The position numbers were made by a program, and so were the translations under genes. Source: Macrostomum hystrix (Eukaryota > Platyhelminthes > Macrostomidae). From it: 64,000 nucleotides of DNA. Location: the NCBI GenBank assembly GCA_950097015.1, contig CATNEN010000038.1, forward strand, positions 32,946,501-33,010,500, given 5' to 3'. Of the stretch, positions 53,233-64,000 are shown one piece after another; position 1 is the stretch's first letter, and each line of letters opens with the position of its first letter. The notes beneath the pieces are model-generated. The model was given only the letters and a program-made list of their open reading frames with translations. It was not told the origin of the DNA and made no database searches.

Positions 53233-53690
53233 ATCGATGAATTGTTTTCTTAAGAACTATCGATAGACAAGTAGAATTTCACAATTTTTTATGCAGATCA
53301 ATGTGCCATCGGAGTGCATGCGCTCTTACTGATTGGTAGTATTTAACAATCTTAACATCATTCTGAATTCGTAGAGAAAAAGTTTTGGTTCTAGATTTTT
53401 CTAAATTTACAATATTCTAATTGAATCATTGATTATTTATGATTGTGCAGATTGTCTCTGCAGTTTTTTATTGCTTCCAATTTGATCTTCAATATTGATT
53501 AGTAGTAAATAATGTACCATGTAATCGTTGCTCACTTTTCCTTTTTATAAAAGACAGACAATTCGAAGCAATTATCTAAGGCTAAACTCTTTTTAACTTT
53601 AGTCAGTTAGGCTTCACTTGAAAATACGAATTTGGCCTTCGCGCCTGTAGCCCAAGGCAGATTATTTTACTCCATTCCACAACACTTTAA
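53233..53690. other. 3' flank of RSU1
   Basis: AT-rich 3' UTR or intergenic, with no gene seen. Confidence 0.4.
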
Positions 53691-54165
53691 TTGCCTTGTC
53701 ACGTGACCCACTCACTGGCTATCTGGCCTTCTGCGCCTGCAGCCCTAGACACTTATGGCCCCGTTCCTCAACACCTTTTTGCCTTATGTCACGTGACCCA
53801 CTCACTGGCTATCTGGCCTTCTGCGCCTGCAGCCCTGGACACTTTTATGGCCCCGTTCCTCAACACCTTTTTGCCTTATGTCACGTGACCCACTCACGGG
53901 CTATCTGGCCTTCTGCGCCTGCAGCCCTAGACACTTTTATGGCCCCGTTCCTCAACACTTTCAGCCTTATGTCACGTGACCCACTCACTGGCTATCTGGC
54001 CTTCTGCGCCTGCAGCCCTAGACACTTATGGCCCCGTTCCTCAACACTTTCAGCCTTATGTCACGTGACCCACTCACTGGCTATCTGGCCTTCTGCGCCT
54101 GCAGCCCTAGACACTTATGGCCCCGTTCCTCAACACTTTAAGCCTCATATCACGTGACCCACCAC
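53690..54165. repeat. 89-91-bp minisatellite with a GTCACGTGAC palindrome per unit
   Basis: About five full copies plus a partial one. Each copy contains GTCACGTGACCCACTC, CTATCTGGCCTTCTGCGCC and TGGCCCCGTTCCTCAACAC. GTCACGTGAC is a perfect E-box palindrome; related sequences are bound by USF/MiT-family factors. It lies between RSU1 and SEH1. From 54166 to 54829 the sequence is AT-rich and no gene is seen. Confidence 0.92.
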
Positions 54166-54829
54166 CCGCCACCTAGAATTTTTTGTTACCCTTCTTGCTA
54201 TAATGGTGTGATTGTTCATTAATATATATTTGTTAAATGCTGATTTACAGAAAATATTTCTTTTCGCATTAATCCGACAAAGCTAATTATCTTGTCAACG
54301 TGATTTTCTATGTGATTTTTTTATTCGTGGCCAAGGTTTGCCCACCCTTCGAATTCATTTCCGTTTATTAATAGTTTTTTTCTACAGTTCATTCCATCAT
54401 CGGGTTTTCTATTTACTTCCAGTTCTTTTATCTGCAGCAAGGCCATTCAAAGTGCTCATTTTTACTTGTTCTACCTATAGCTGTAATCGATGTAGAGCAT
54501 TCATTATAGTTATTGAGTATAGCCTGTTTGTGACTTTTGATAAATTCGGATATTTTTGTAGCGAAGCTATAAATCTGTATTTTTACATTTTTAAAAGGAT
54601 TTTTTAAACATCTAACATCTAAACTATCAAACTATACCTTTGACACAATGCCTTTTGACTAAAATATATTACTTAACAAAGGTTGTATTTTACTTCTACG
54701 CTTGTTTTGGATGTTCTAATTTCTGTTAATTGTTATGAATGCATCGTTTGAGCTTGCAGATAAGTGAGATAAGTGCGTCGCTTGGGTGGATTAATAAGTA
54801 GCGTGGGCTGACTAGGGAGTTTCGTGGGC

Positions 54830-55158
54830 GGAATTGTGTATGTTTAGGCGGATTATGTGGGTATTTCGTAGGCGGATTAGTGTGTTCCGTGGGCGGATTA
54901 GTTTGTTCCGTGGGCGGATTAGTGTGTTCCGTGGTCGGATTAGTGTGTTCCGTGGGCGGATTAGTGTGTTCCGTGGGCGGATTAGTGTGTTCCGTGGGCG
55001 GATTAGTGTGTTCCGTGGGCGGATTAGTGTGTTCCGTGGGCGGATTAGTGTGTTCCGTGGGCGGATTAGTGTGTTCCGTGGGCGGATTAGTGTGTTCCGT
55101 GGGCGGATTAGTGTGTTCCGTGGGCGGATTAGTGTGTTCCGTGGGGCGTTTTTGGGTG
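54830..55158. repeat. 21-bp minisatellite upstream of SEH1
   Basis: About 14 copies of a 21-bp unit, core GGATTAGTGTGTTCCGTGGG plus C, almost invariant. It ends about 165 bp before the SEH1 start codon, so it lies in the promoter or 5' leader region. Confidence 0.96.
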
Positions 55159-55302
55159 TTTCGTGAGCGTATTAAGGTGTATTGCCTGGTCGAATGTTGA
55201 TGAATTGTAGTTAGGTAATTAAGGATAGAAATAAAATGGGTTTGAATAAGGTAGCTCGTGTGCAGTGATTTAACATAATGACAATGCGTTTTAATATTTC
55301 AG

Positions 55303-55321
55303 CCAATAGCAGGCCGCCGAG
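55303..55321 (+). promoter_or_regulatory. SEH1 5' leader after a strong splice acceptor
   Basis: TTAATATTTCAG ends at 55302, and 19 nt later is the ATG of SEH1 (context CCGCCGAGATG). Either a noncoding first exon or a trans-spliced leader is joined here. The SEM1 start codon has the same arrangement. Confidence 0.5.
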
Positions 55322-58300
55322 ATGTTCCAATTGAAAAGCATACCGGTGCAGCATCGCGATCTTATTCACGATGTTGCCTACGACAACTATGGCAAACGCT
55401 TGGCCACCTGCAGCTCTGATCAGACTGTGAAGGTCTGGGATTTGGACTCCGATGGCGAATGGAAGTTAACTTGTTCGTGGCGCGCTCACAACGGCAGCAT
55501 TTGGCGACTGGCCTGGGCGCACCCGGAGTTTGGACAGATACTCGCCACCTGCTCATTTGATAGGTAGATTAGCGTCTGTTCTGTGATCTCAGAATGCCAC
55601 TGTTATCCCAGAAAGCTGGGATCTGGATTATGACAGCTGGGATCTGGATTATGACAGCTGGGATCTGGATTATGACAGCTGGGATCTGGATTATGACAGC
55701 TGGGATCTGGATTATGACAGCTGGGATCTGGATTATGACAGCTGGGATCTGGATTATGACAGCTGGGATCTGGATTATGACAGCTGGGATCTGGATTATG
55801 ACAGCTGGGATCTGGATTATGACAGCTGGGATCTGGATTATGACAGCTGGGATCTGGATTATGACAGCTGGGATCTGGATTATGACAGCTGGGATCTGGA
55901 TTATGACAGCTGGGATCTGGATTATGACAGCTGGGATCTGGATTATGACAGCTGGGATCTGGATTATGACAGCTGGGATCTGGATTATGACAGCTGGGAT
56001 CTGGATTATGACAGCTGGGATCTGGATTATGACAGCTGGGATCTGGATTATGACAGCTGGGATCTGGATTATGACAGCTGGGATCTGGATTATGACAGCT
56101 GGGATCTGGATTATGACAGCTGGGATCTGGATTATGACAGCTGGGATCTGGATTATGACAACTGGATTTATATTCCGAAGGTTGGGATTTACGAGTATAT
56201 TCTGAGGGTTGGGATTTATATTCTGAAGGTTGGGATTTATATTCTGAAGGTTGGGATTTATATTCTGAAGGTTGGGATTTATATTCTGAAGGTTGGGATT
56301 TATATTCTGAAGGTTGGGATTTATATTCTGAAGGTTGGGATTTATATTCTGAAGGTTGGGATTTATATTCTGAAGGTTGGGATTTATATTCTGAGGGTTG
56401 GGATTTATATTCTGAAGGTTCGGATTTGAATTCTGAAAGCTGGGATCTGGACGCTCCACCCTTATTTTTAATTACCTGGAACCAAATCTCAGATCCGTCT
56501 GTATCTGGGAGGAAGTGACAACCACAGCGTCGTCTAGCGGCGGCGGCGGCGGCGTCGGCATCGGAAGCGGTGGCGGCGTAGGTGCCGGCGCGGGAGTAAC
56601 CAGCGGTCGTCCGCTGACTACAACAACTTTTGAGAAACGGGCCCACCTTGTCGAGAGCGCCCTGTCTGTAACTGGCATCCAATTTGCGCCTAGGCATGTA
56701 GGCCTCCAATTAGGCACCTGCAGCAATGACGGCTATTTGAGGATCTATCATTTTAGCGACATTATGCAGATTAACCAGGTTAGGCTCCATTTAATCCCTG
56801 TTTTTAAGCAATGGGATTTCAGAAATCAAGCCAATGGATTTTAGTTATTAAGCAATGGGATTTCAGTTATTAAGCAATGGGATTTCAGTTATTAGGCAAT
56901 GGGATTTCAGTTATTAGGGAATGGGATTTCAGTTATTAAGCAATGGGTATTCAGTTATTAAGCAATGGGATTTCAGTTATTAAGCAATGGGATTTCAGTT
57001 ATTAGGAATGGGATTTCAGTTATTAGGAATGGGATTTCAGTTATTAGGGAATGGGATTTCAGTTATTAGGAGTGGGATTTCAGTTATTAGCAATGGGATT
57101 TCAGTTATTAGGGAATGGGATTTCAGTTATTAAGCAATGGGTATTCAGTTATTATGCAATGGGATTTCAGTTATTAAGCAATGGGATTTCAGTTATTAGG
57201 AATGGGATTTCAGTTATTAGGGAATGGGATTTCAGTTATTAGGAGTGGGATTTCAGTTATTAGGAATGGGATTTCAGTTATTAGGGAATGGGATTTCAGT
57301 TATTAGGAGTGGGATTTCAGTTATTAGCAATGGGATTTCAGTTATTAGGGAATGGGATTTCAGTTATTAAGCAATGGGATTTCAGTTATTAGGGAATGGG
57401 ATTTCAGTTATTAGGAATGGGATTTCAGTTATTAGGGAATGGGATTTCAGTTATTAGGAGTGGGATTTCAGTTATTAGGAATGGGATTTCAGTTATTAGG
57501 GAATGGGATTTCAGTTATTAGGAGTGGGATTTCAGTTATTAGCAATGGGATTTCAGTTATTAGGGAATGGGATTTCAGTTATTAAGCAATGGGTATTCAG
57601 TTATTATGCAATGGGATTTCAGTTATTAAGCAATGGGATTTCAGTTATTAGGGAATGGGATTTCAGTTATTAAGCAATGGGATTTCAGTTATCAGGGAAT
57701 GGGATTTCAGTTATTAAGCAATGGGATTTCAGTTATTAGGGAATGGGATTTCAGTTATTAGGGAATGGGATTTCAGTTATTATGCAATGGGATTTCAGTT
57801 ATTAAGCAATGGGATTTCAGTTATCAGGGAATGGGATTTCAGTTATCAGGGAATGGGATTTCAGTTATCAGGGAATGGGATTTCAGTTATTAAGCAATGG
57901 GTATTCAGTTATTATGCAATGGGATTTCAGTTATTAAGCAATGGGATTTCAGTTATTAAGCAATGGGATTTCAGTTATTAGGCAATGGGATTTCAGTTAT
58001 TAGGGAATGGGATTTCAGTTATTAAGCAATGGGTATTCAGTTATTAAGCAATGGGATTTCAGTTATTAAGCAATGGGATTTCAGTTATTAGGAATGGGAT
58101 TTCAGTTATTAGGGAATGGGATTTCAGTTATTAGGAGTGGGATTTCAGTTATTAGGAATGGGATTTCAGTTATTAGGGAATGGGATTTCAGTTATTAGGA
58201 GTGGGATTTCAGTTATTAGCAATGGGATTTCAGTTATTAGGGAATGGGATTTCAGTTATTAAGCAATGGGTATTCAGTTATTATGCAATGGGATTTCAGT

Positions 58301-61300
58301 TATTAAGCAATGGGATTTCAGTTATTAGGGAATGGGATTTCAGTTATCAGGGAATGGGATTTCAGTTATTAGGGAATGGGATTTCAGTTATTAGGGAATG
58401 GGTATTCAGTTATTATGCAATGGGATTTCAGTTATTAAGCAATGGGATTTCAGTTATCAGGGAATGGGATTTCAGTTATCAGGGAATGGGATTTCAGTTA
58501 TCAGGGAATGGGATTTCAGTTATTAAGCAATGGGATTTCAGTTATTAGGGAATGGGATTTCAGTTATCAGGGAATGGGATTTCAGTTATCAGGGAATGGG
58601 ATTTCAGTTATTAAGCAATGGGATTTCAGTTATTATGCAATGGGATTTCAGTTATTAGGGAATGGGATTTCAGTTATCAGGGAATGGGATTTCAGTTATT
58701 AAGCAATGGGATTTCAGTTATTAAGCAATGGGATTTCAGTTATTAGGCAATGGGATTTCAGTTATTAGGAATGGGATTTCAGTTATTAGGAATGGGATTT
58801 CAGTTATTAGGGAATGGGATTTCAGTTATTAGGAGTGGGATTTCAGTTATTAGCAATGGGATTTCAGTTATTAGGGAATGGGATTTCAGTTATTAAGCAA
58901 TGGGTATTCAGTTATTATGCAATGGGATTTCAGTTATTAAGCAATGGGATTTCAGTTATTAGGGAATGGGATTTCAGTTATTAAGCAATGGGATTTCAGT
59001 TATTAGGGAATGGGATTTCAGTTATTAAGCAATGGGATTTCAGTTATTAGGGAATGGGATTTCAGTTATTAAGCAATGGGATTTCAGTTATCAGGGAATG
59101 GGATTTCAGTTATTAAGCAATGGGATTTCAGTTATCAGGGAATGGGATTTCAGTTATCAGGGAATGGGATTTCAGTTATCAGGGAATGGGATTTCAGTTA
59201 TTAAGCAATGGGATTTCAGTTATCAGGGAATGGGATTTCAGTTATCAGGGAATGGGATTTCAGTTATCAGGGAATGGGATTTCAGTTATTAAGCAATGGG
59301 ATTTCAGTTATTAGGGAATGGGATTTCAGTTATCAGGGAATGGGATTTCAGTTATTAAGCAATGGGATTTCAGTTATTAGGGAATGGGATTTCAGTTATT
59401 AAGCAATGGGATTTCAGTTATCAGGGAATGGGATTTCAGTTATTAAGCAATGGGATTTCAGTTATTAGGGAATGGGATTTCAGTTATTAAGCAATGGGAT
59501 TTCAGTTATTAGGGAATGGGATTTCAGTTATCAGGGAATGGGATTTCAGTTATCAGGGAATGGGATTTCAGTTATCAGGGAATGGGATTTCAGTTATTAA
59601 GCAATGGGATTTCAGTTACTAAGCAATGGAATTTCAGTTATTAAGCAATGGGATTTCAGTTATCAGGGAATGGGATTTCAGTTATCAGGGAATGGGATTT
59701 CAGTTATTAAGCAATGGGATTTCAGTTACTAAGCAATGGAATTTCAGTTATTAAGCAATGGAATTTCAGTTATTAAGCAATGGGATTTCAGTTATTAAGC
59801 AATGGAATTTCAGTTATTAAGCAATGGGATTTCAGTTATTAGCAATGGGATTTCAGTTATTAAGCAATGGGATTTCAGTTATTAAGCAATGGGATTTCAG
59901 TTACTAAGCAATGGAATTTCAGTTATTAAGCAATGGAATTTCAGTTATTAAGCAATGGGATTTCAGTTATTATGCAATGGGATTTCAGTTATTAAGCAAT
60001 GGGATTTCAGTTACTAAGCAATGGAATTTCAGTTATTAAGCAATGGGATTTCAGTTATTAGGAGTGGGATTTCAGTTATTAGCAATGGGATTTCAGTTAT
60101 TATGCAATGGGATTTCAGTTATTAAGCAATGGGATTTCAGTTACTAAGCAATGGAATTTCAGTTATTAAGCAATGGGATTTCAGTTATTAAGCAATGGGA
60201 TTTCAGTTATTATGCAATGGGATTTCAGTTATTAAGCAATGGGATTTCAGTTATTAAGCAATGGGATTTCAGTTATTAAGCAATGGGATTTCAGTTACTA
60301 AGCAATGGAATTTCAGTTATTAAGCAATGGGATTTCAGTTATTAGGAGTGGGATTTCAGTTATTAGCAATGGGATTTCAGTTATTATGCAATGGGATTTC
60401 AGTTATTAAGCAATGGGATTTCAGTTACTAAGCAATGGAATTTCAGTTATTAAGCAATGGGATTTCAGTTATTAAGCAATGGGATTTCAGTTATTATGCA
60501 ATGGGATTTCAGTTATTAAGCAATGGGATTTCAGTTATTAAGCAATGGGATTTCAGTTATTAAGCAATGGGATTTCAGTTATTAAGCAATGGGATTTCAG
60601 TTATTAAGCAATGGGATTTCAGTTATTAAGCAATGGGATTTCAGTTATTAAGCAATGGGATTTCAGTTATTATGCAATGGGATTTCAGTTATTAAGCAAT
60701 GGGATTTCAGTTACTAAGCAATGGAATTTCAGTTATTAAGCAATGGGATTTCAGTTATTAAGCAATGGGTATTCAGTTATTAAGCAATGGGATTTCAGTT
60801 ACTAAGCAATGGAATTTCAGTTATTAAGCAATGGGATTTCAGTTACTAAGCAATGGAATTTCAGTTACTAAGCAATGGAATTTCAGTTATTAAGCAATGG
60901 AATTTCAGTTATTAAGCAATGGGATTTCAGTTACTAAGCAATGGAATTTCAGTTATTAAGCAATGGGATTTCAGTTATTAAGCAATGGGTATTCAGTTAT
61001 TATGCAATGGGATTTCAGTTATTAAGCAATGGAATTTCAGTTATTAAGCAATGGGATTTCAGTTACTAAGCAATGGGATTTCAGTTATTTATTTATTATC
61101 AGTTATTCAGTTATTTATTTATTATCAGTTATTCAGTTATTTATTTATTATCAGTTATTCAGTTATTTATTTAACACACATTGAATTTAATTCAGGTGTC
61201 CCTCTACTGCGAAGCGATCCACACGAAAATGAAGAACTGCTCCTGCATTGCATGGTCTCAGTCGCGCCTACATCCGACACTCATTGCTGCCGGCTGCTCA

Positions 61301-63050
61301 GATGCCACCGCCACTGATGCGGCTTGCAGGGACAGCTTCCAGGTATTCCTGCGGAGAGAGCAGTTCTACTCATTGCTCACATGTATCATGTGTTTGAATA
61401 TCATTTATTTTCATTTAGTTATCCATAGATATGATTATTCAGGATCCTCAAACAATACGAGTATTGATTATCCCAGATACTCAAATATCACCGATTATCC
61501 CAGATACTCAAATATCACCTATTTTCCCAGATCCTCAAATATCACCTATTTTCCCAGATCCTCAAATATGTTTATCCTAAATCCTCATCCCAGATGATCC
61601 CAGATCATCAAGTATGACTATCCCAGATCATCAAGTATGATTCTCCCAGATCCTCAAGTATGATTCTCCCAGATGCTCAAGTATGATTCTCTCAGATCCT
61701 CAAGTATGATTCTCCCAGATCCTCAAGTATGATTCTCCCAGATCCTCAAGTATGATTTTCCCAGATCCTCAAGTATGATTCTCCCAGATCCTCAAGTATG
61801 ATTATCCCAGATCCTCAAGTATGATTATCCCAGATCCTCAAGTATGATTATCCCAGATCATCAAGTATGATTATCCCAGATCATCAAGTATGATTATCCC
61901 AGATCCTCAAGTATGATTATCCCAGATCCTCAAGTATGATTATCCCAGATCATCAAGTATGATTATCCCAGATGCTCAAGTATGATTATCCCAGATCCTC
62001 AAGTATGATTATACCAGATCCTCAAGTGTGATTATCCCAGATCCTCAAGTATGATTATCCCAGATCCTCAAGTGTGATTATCCCAGATGCTCAAGTATGA
62101 TTATCCCAGATCCTCAAGTATGATTATACCAGATGCTCAAGTATGATTATACCAGATGCTCAAGTGTGATTATCCCAGATCCTCAAGTGTGATTATCCCA
62201 GATCCTCAAGTATGATTATCCCAGATGCTCAAGTATGATTATACCAGATCCTCAAGTATGATTATCCCAGATGCTCAAGTATGATTATCCCAGATGCTCA
62301 AGTATGATTATCCCAGATCCTCAAGTGTGATTATCCCAGATGCTCAAGTATGATCTGGGACCTGAAAGGAGCAAAAATTTTTGGGATCGATTATCCCAAA
62401 TCCCTCTAATCTGCTGCATGATTTTTCACATCTGTCACACAATTCATCAATCAAACACCGCCTCGTAGATCTACGAACTGCAAGAGGACAGCCGCAAGTT
62501 TGCCAAAGTGGAATCCTTCTGTCTGACCAAGCCTTCTGAGGTGGGTGTAAACGATCTACAATTCGCTCCTAGCCTGGGTCGCTCATTTCACGTACTGGCT
62601 GTGGCTTCTCAACGCATCAGCCTGTACAAACTCAAGCTGTCCAACAGCTCCGGCGCTGGCGGTGCTGGCGGCTTGCTGATGCCGGCTTCTCAATCTTCGG
62701 CATCGTTGGACGCCTCCTCAGGCGTTGGCGGCACAGGGAGGTACACTCTGACCTGCATTTGCACCCTAGACGATCAGCGCTACCAGATGACCGCTTGGCG
62801 CGTCAGCTGGAATGTTCTCGGCACTGTACTGGCCGGCTCGCTGGAAGATGGCACTGTGCGCCTGTGGCAGGGCAACTATGCCGATCAGTGGAAATGTTTG
62901 ACAACTCTCACGCCTAATGGGGACAGTCAGACGGCTAGCTCCGTTGATTTGAGTCAACAGCAGCAGCAGCAGCAGCAGCCAGTGTCTAGTGGCGTGCCCT
63001 TCGCTAAAATGGGCTCCATCCAAGGCGGCCATCAGGTGGTTTGGAATTAA
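55322..63050 (+). CDS. SEH1L: Nucleoporin SEH1
   Basis: A WD40 beta-propeller shared by the nuclear pore Y-complex (Nup107-160) and the GATOR2 complex upstream of TORC1. Exons are 55322-55563, 56493-56778, 61196-61342 and 62469-63050 (TAA); phases 2, 0, 0; 418 residues, against about 360-420 in animals. Exon 1 starts [20 protein letters not shown], with [14 protein letters not shown] and [18 protein letters not shown]. Exon 2 completes R-SVCIWEE, has a Gly/Ala-rich insert of about 30 residues in the loop before [20 protein letters not shown], and ends with [11 protein letters not shown]. Exon 3 covers [20 protein letters not shown]. Exon 4 has [40 protein letters not shown] and [14 protein letters not shown], then a tail with a CAG-encoded Q run. 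All three introns are dominated by minisatellites; intron 2 is 4.4 kb. Confidence 0.94.
55606..56162. repeat. 21-bp minisatellite in SEH1 intron 1 (first array)
   Basis: About 26 copies of the 21-bp unit GGGATCTGGATTATGACAGC plus T, with no visible variation, so expansion or homogenisation is recent. It starts about 40 bp after the donor of SEH1 exon 1. It is open in several frames on both strands. Confidence 0.98.
56163..56446. repeat. 21-bp minisatellite in SEH1 intron 1 (second array)
   Basis: About 13 copies of a second 21-bp unit, GAAGGTTGGGATTTATATTC plus T, directly after the first array and ending about 45 bp before the exon 2 acceptor. Both units share the period and a TGGGAT-TGGATTAT/TGGGATTTATATT resemblance, so one probably arose from the other. 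Confidence 0.97.
56805..61092. repeat. 22-bp minisatellite in SEH1 intron 2, about 4.3 kb with higher-order structure
   Basis: About 195 copies of a 22-bp unit, consensus TTAAGCAATGGGATTTCAGT plus TA. Variants include TTAGGGAATGG, TCAGGGAATGG, TTAGGAGTGGG, TTATGCAATGG, CTAAGCAATGGAATTTC and GGGTATTCAG. Runs of variants recur in the same order, giving multi-unit super-repeats. Each unit contains ATTTCAG, an acceptor-like motif, on the sense strand. It starts about 30 bp after the donor of exon 2 and ends about 100 bp before exon 3. The last 80 bp change to a TTATTTATTATCAG-type repeat. Confidence 0.98.
61450..62352. repeat. 23-bp minisatellite in SEH1 intron 3
   Basis: About 38 copies of a 23-bp unit, core CTCAAGTATGATTATCCCAG plus ATC, with GCTCAAG, ATCATCAAG and TTCTCCCAG variants. 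The first units (61450-61590) are older forms with CAAATATCACC. Each unit carries TCCCAG on the sense strand. Confidence 0.97.
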
Positions 63051-63171
63051 TTACTCGCAGTCTGATTGACAGTAGCTGACTAACTTTCTCTGCGTTAGAA
63101 ACTTTTGCCCGGTTCGGCGATTTCAGATTCCCATTCCTCTCCCTACTTCTTCTCCCCACAGAAGCCTCGCC

Positions 63172-63635
63172 ATATCCCCTGTCTCTCCCCTGCCTCTCTT
63201 CCCTGTCTCTCTGCCCTGTCTCTTCCCTGTCTCTCTGCCCTGTCTCTCTGCCCTGTCTCTTCCCTGTCTCTACCCTGTCTCTTCCCAGTCTATCTTCCCT
63301 GTCTCTCTGCCCTGTCTCTTCCCAGTCTATCTTCCCTGTCTCTCTGCCCTGTCTCTTCACTGTCTCTACCCTGTCTCTTCCCAGTCTATCTTCCCTGTCT
63401 CTCTGCCCTGTCTCTTCACTGTCTCTACCCTGTCTCTTCCCAGTCTATCTTCCCTGTCTCTCTGCCCTGTCTCTTCCCAGTCTATCTTCCCTGTCTCTTC
63501 CCAGTCTATCTTCCCTATCTCTTCCCCGTCTATCTTCCCTGTCTCTACCCTGTCTCTTCCCTGTCTCTCCCCTGTCTCTACCCTGTTCCTTCCCTGTCTT
63601 ACCCTCTCTCTACCCTGTCTATTTCCAGTCTCCCA
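63172..63635. repeat. CT-rich 12-15-bp minisatellite in the SEH1 3' flank
   Basis: Mixed units CTCTGCCCTGTCT, CTTCCCTGTCT, CTTCCCAGTCTAT and CTACCCTGTCT, about 35 in total. It starts about 120 bp after the SEH1 stop codon. Confidence 0.92.
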
Positions 63636-64000
63636 TCAGCATAAAAGTACTTTTGTGTTTCTATTTTAACACTCTTTGTTTCACTAATTGCTTATCAGTT
63701 TGCTTACAAGTGTTAAATTATGAAAAAAAATTCCATTTTGTTTGAAAATTATTAAAGTTTGTATTTTTAAGTTTTCTCCATTAACTTCTAATTACGGATC
63801 TTCTGGGTCTTAATAATTAACTAGCAAAGAAAACGCGGCTAGTAATAATCAATAAATAAAAGTATTCAGTTTTTTATTTCCATATATGGTTACTAAAACT
63901 CCTTATTTTACCCTGCAGTTCAGGTCTATAGATAGCTTTATTATGCATTGTTAAAAAACTATTTCATTACAATTACATTTGCCAATCCACCTGGTCCACG
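63636..64000. other. Right-edge sequence, no gene seen
   Basis: AT-rich, with several AATAAA-like strings (for example 63850). No exon is recognised before the window ends. Confidence 0.4.

Noticed and set aside
55569-56709. Minus-strand frames of 368 and 296 codons and plus-strand frame of 203 codons
   Set aside because: Translations of the 21-bp arrays in SEH1 intron 1. The N-terminal part of the longest is merely antisense of SEH1 exon 2.
1-63635. Regular direct repeats that might suggest CRISPR arrays
   Set aside because: The units are contiguous with no unique spacers, and the surrounding genes are animal genes with introns.
63105-63644. 179-codon frame after SEH1
   Set aside because: A CT-rich minisatellite reading, with no conserved residues.

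Overview
The window is nuclear DNA from an animal. It holds intron-split genes with GT-AG borders for metazoan proteins (a neuropeptide F/Y-type GPCR, integrin-linked kinase, RSU1, MIC60, SEH1), CAG-encoded glutamine runs, tRNA-derived SINEs, LINE, mariner and MULE-like elements, and an interstitial (CCCTAA)n tract of the TTAGGG telomere type. An invertebrate bilaterian fits best, because the receptor resembles invertebrate NPF receptors and intron positions and inserts are derived. The species cannot be told from the sequence. The standard genetic code fits every gene.

Layout from left to right: the 3' end of guanylate kinase (+, 857-1152); a TLC-domain protein of the TLCD4/TMEM56 type (-, 5 exons, 2588-6163); two large 16-bp-type minisatellites (6.8-9.0 kb); a mariner relic (9061-10021); an NPF/NPY-like receptor (+, 13313-16398); MIC60/mitofilin (-, 11 exons, 19097-26372); SEM1/DSS1 (+, 28750-29079); an SFT2D3-like Golgi protein (+, to 31020); integrin-linked kinase (+, 4 exons, 32763-35700); LINE fragments (36.4-37.4 and 39.7-40.7 kb) on either side of a RASL10-like small GTPase (-, 38342-39070); a complete-ended but broken MULE-like transposon with 9-bp target duplication (42322-44257); FAM8A1 (+, 3 exons, 47129-48958); RSU1 (+, 50642-53232, first exon not found); and nucleoporin SEH1 (+, 4 exons, 55322-63050). 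Exons were joined by matching splice phase and family alignment. Every multi-exon model keeps its reading frame.

The most striking property is the minisatellite load. About 25 separate tandem arrays, most with units of 16-55 bp, fill most of the longer introns and many gene flanks, and make up roughly a third of the window. Several unrelated arrays share a core that reads AGGTGAGA on one strand, which is a 5' splice-site sequence. The 26-bp array in MIC60 intron 5 repeats an acceptor-like/donor-like junction dozens of times on the sense strand. The 22-bp array in SEH1 intron 2 is about 4.3 kb long with higher-order structure. Many of the long open reading frames in the window are artefacts of arrays without stop codons.

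Two genes of one complex lie close together: ILK and RSU1, both parts of the ILK-PINCH-parvin-RSU1 adhesion complex, are about 15 kb apart on the same strand. The other genes serve unrelated housekeeping roles (nucleotide metabolism, mitochondrial cristae, proteasome/TREX-2, Golgi traffic, ER-associated degradation, nuclear pore). The ILK homologue has lost both the ATP-binding lysine and the metal-binding aspartate positions, as judged by my alignment from memory of the family.
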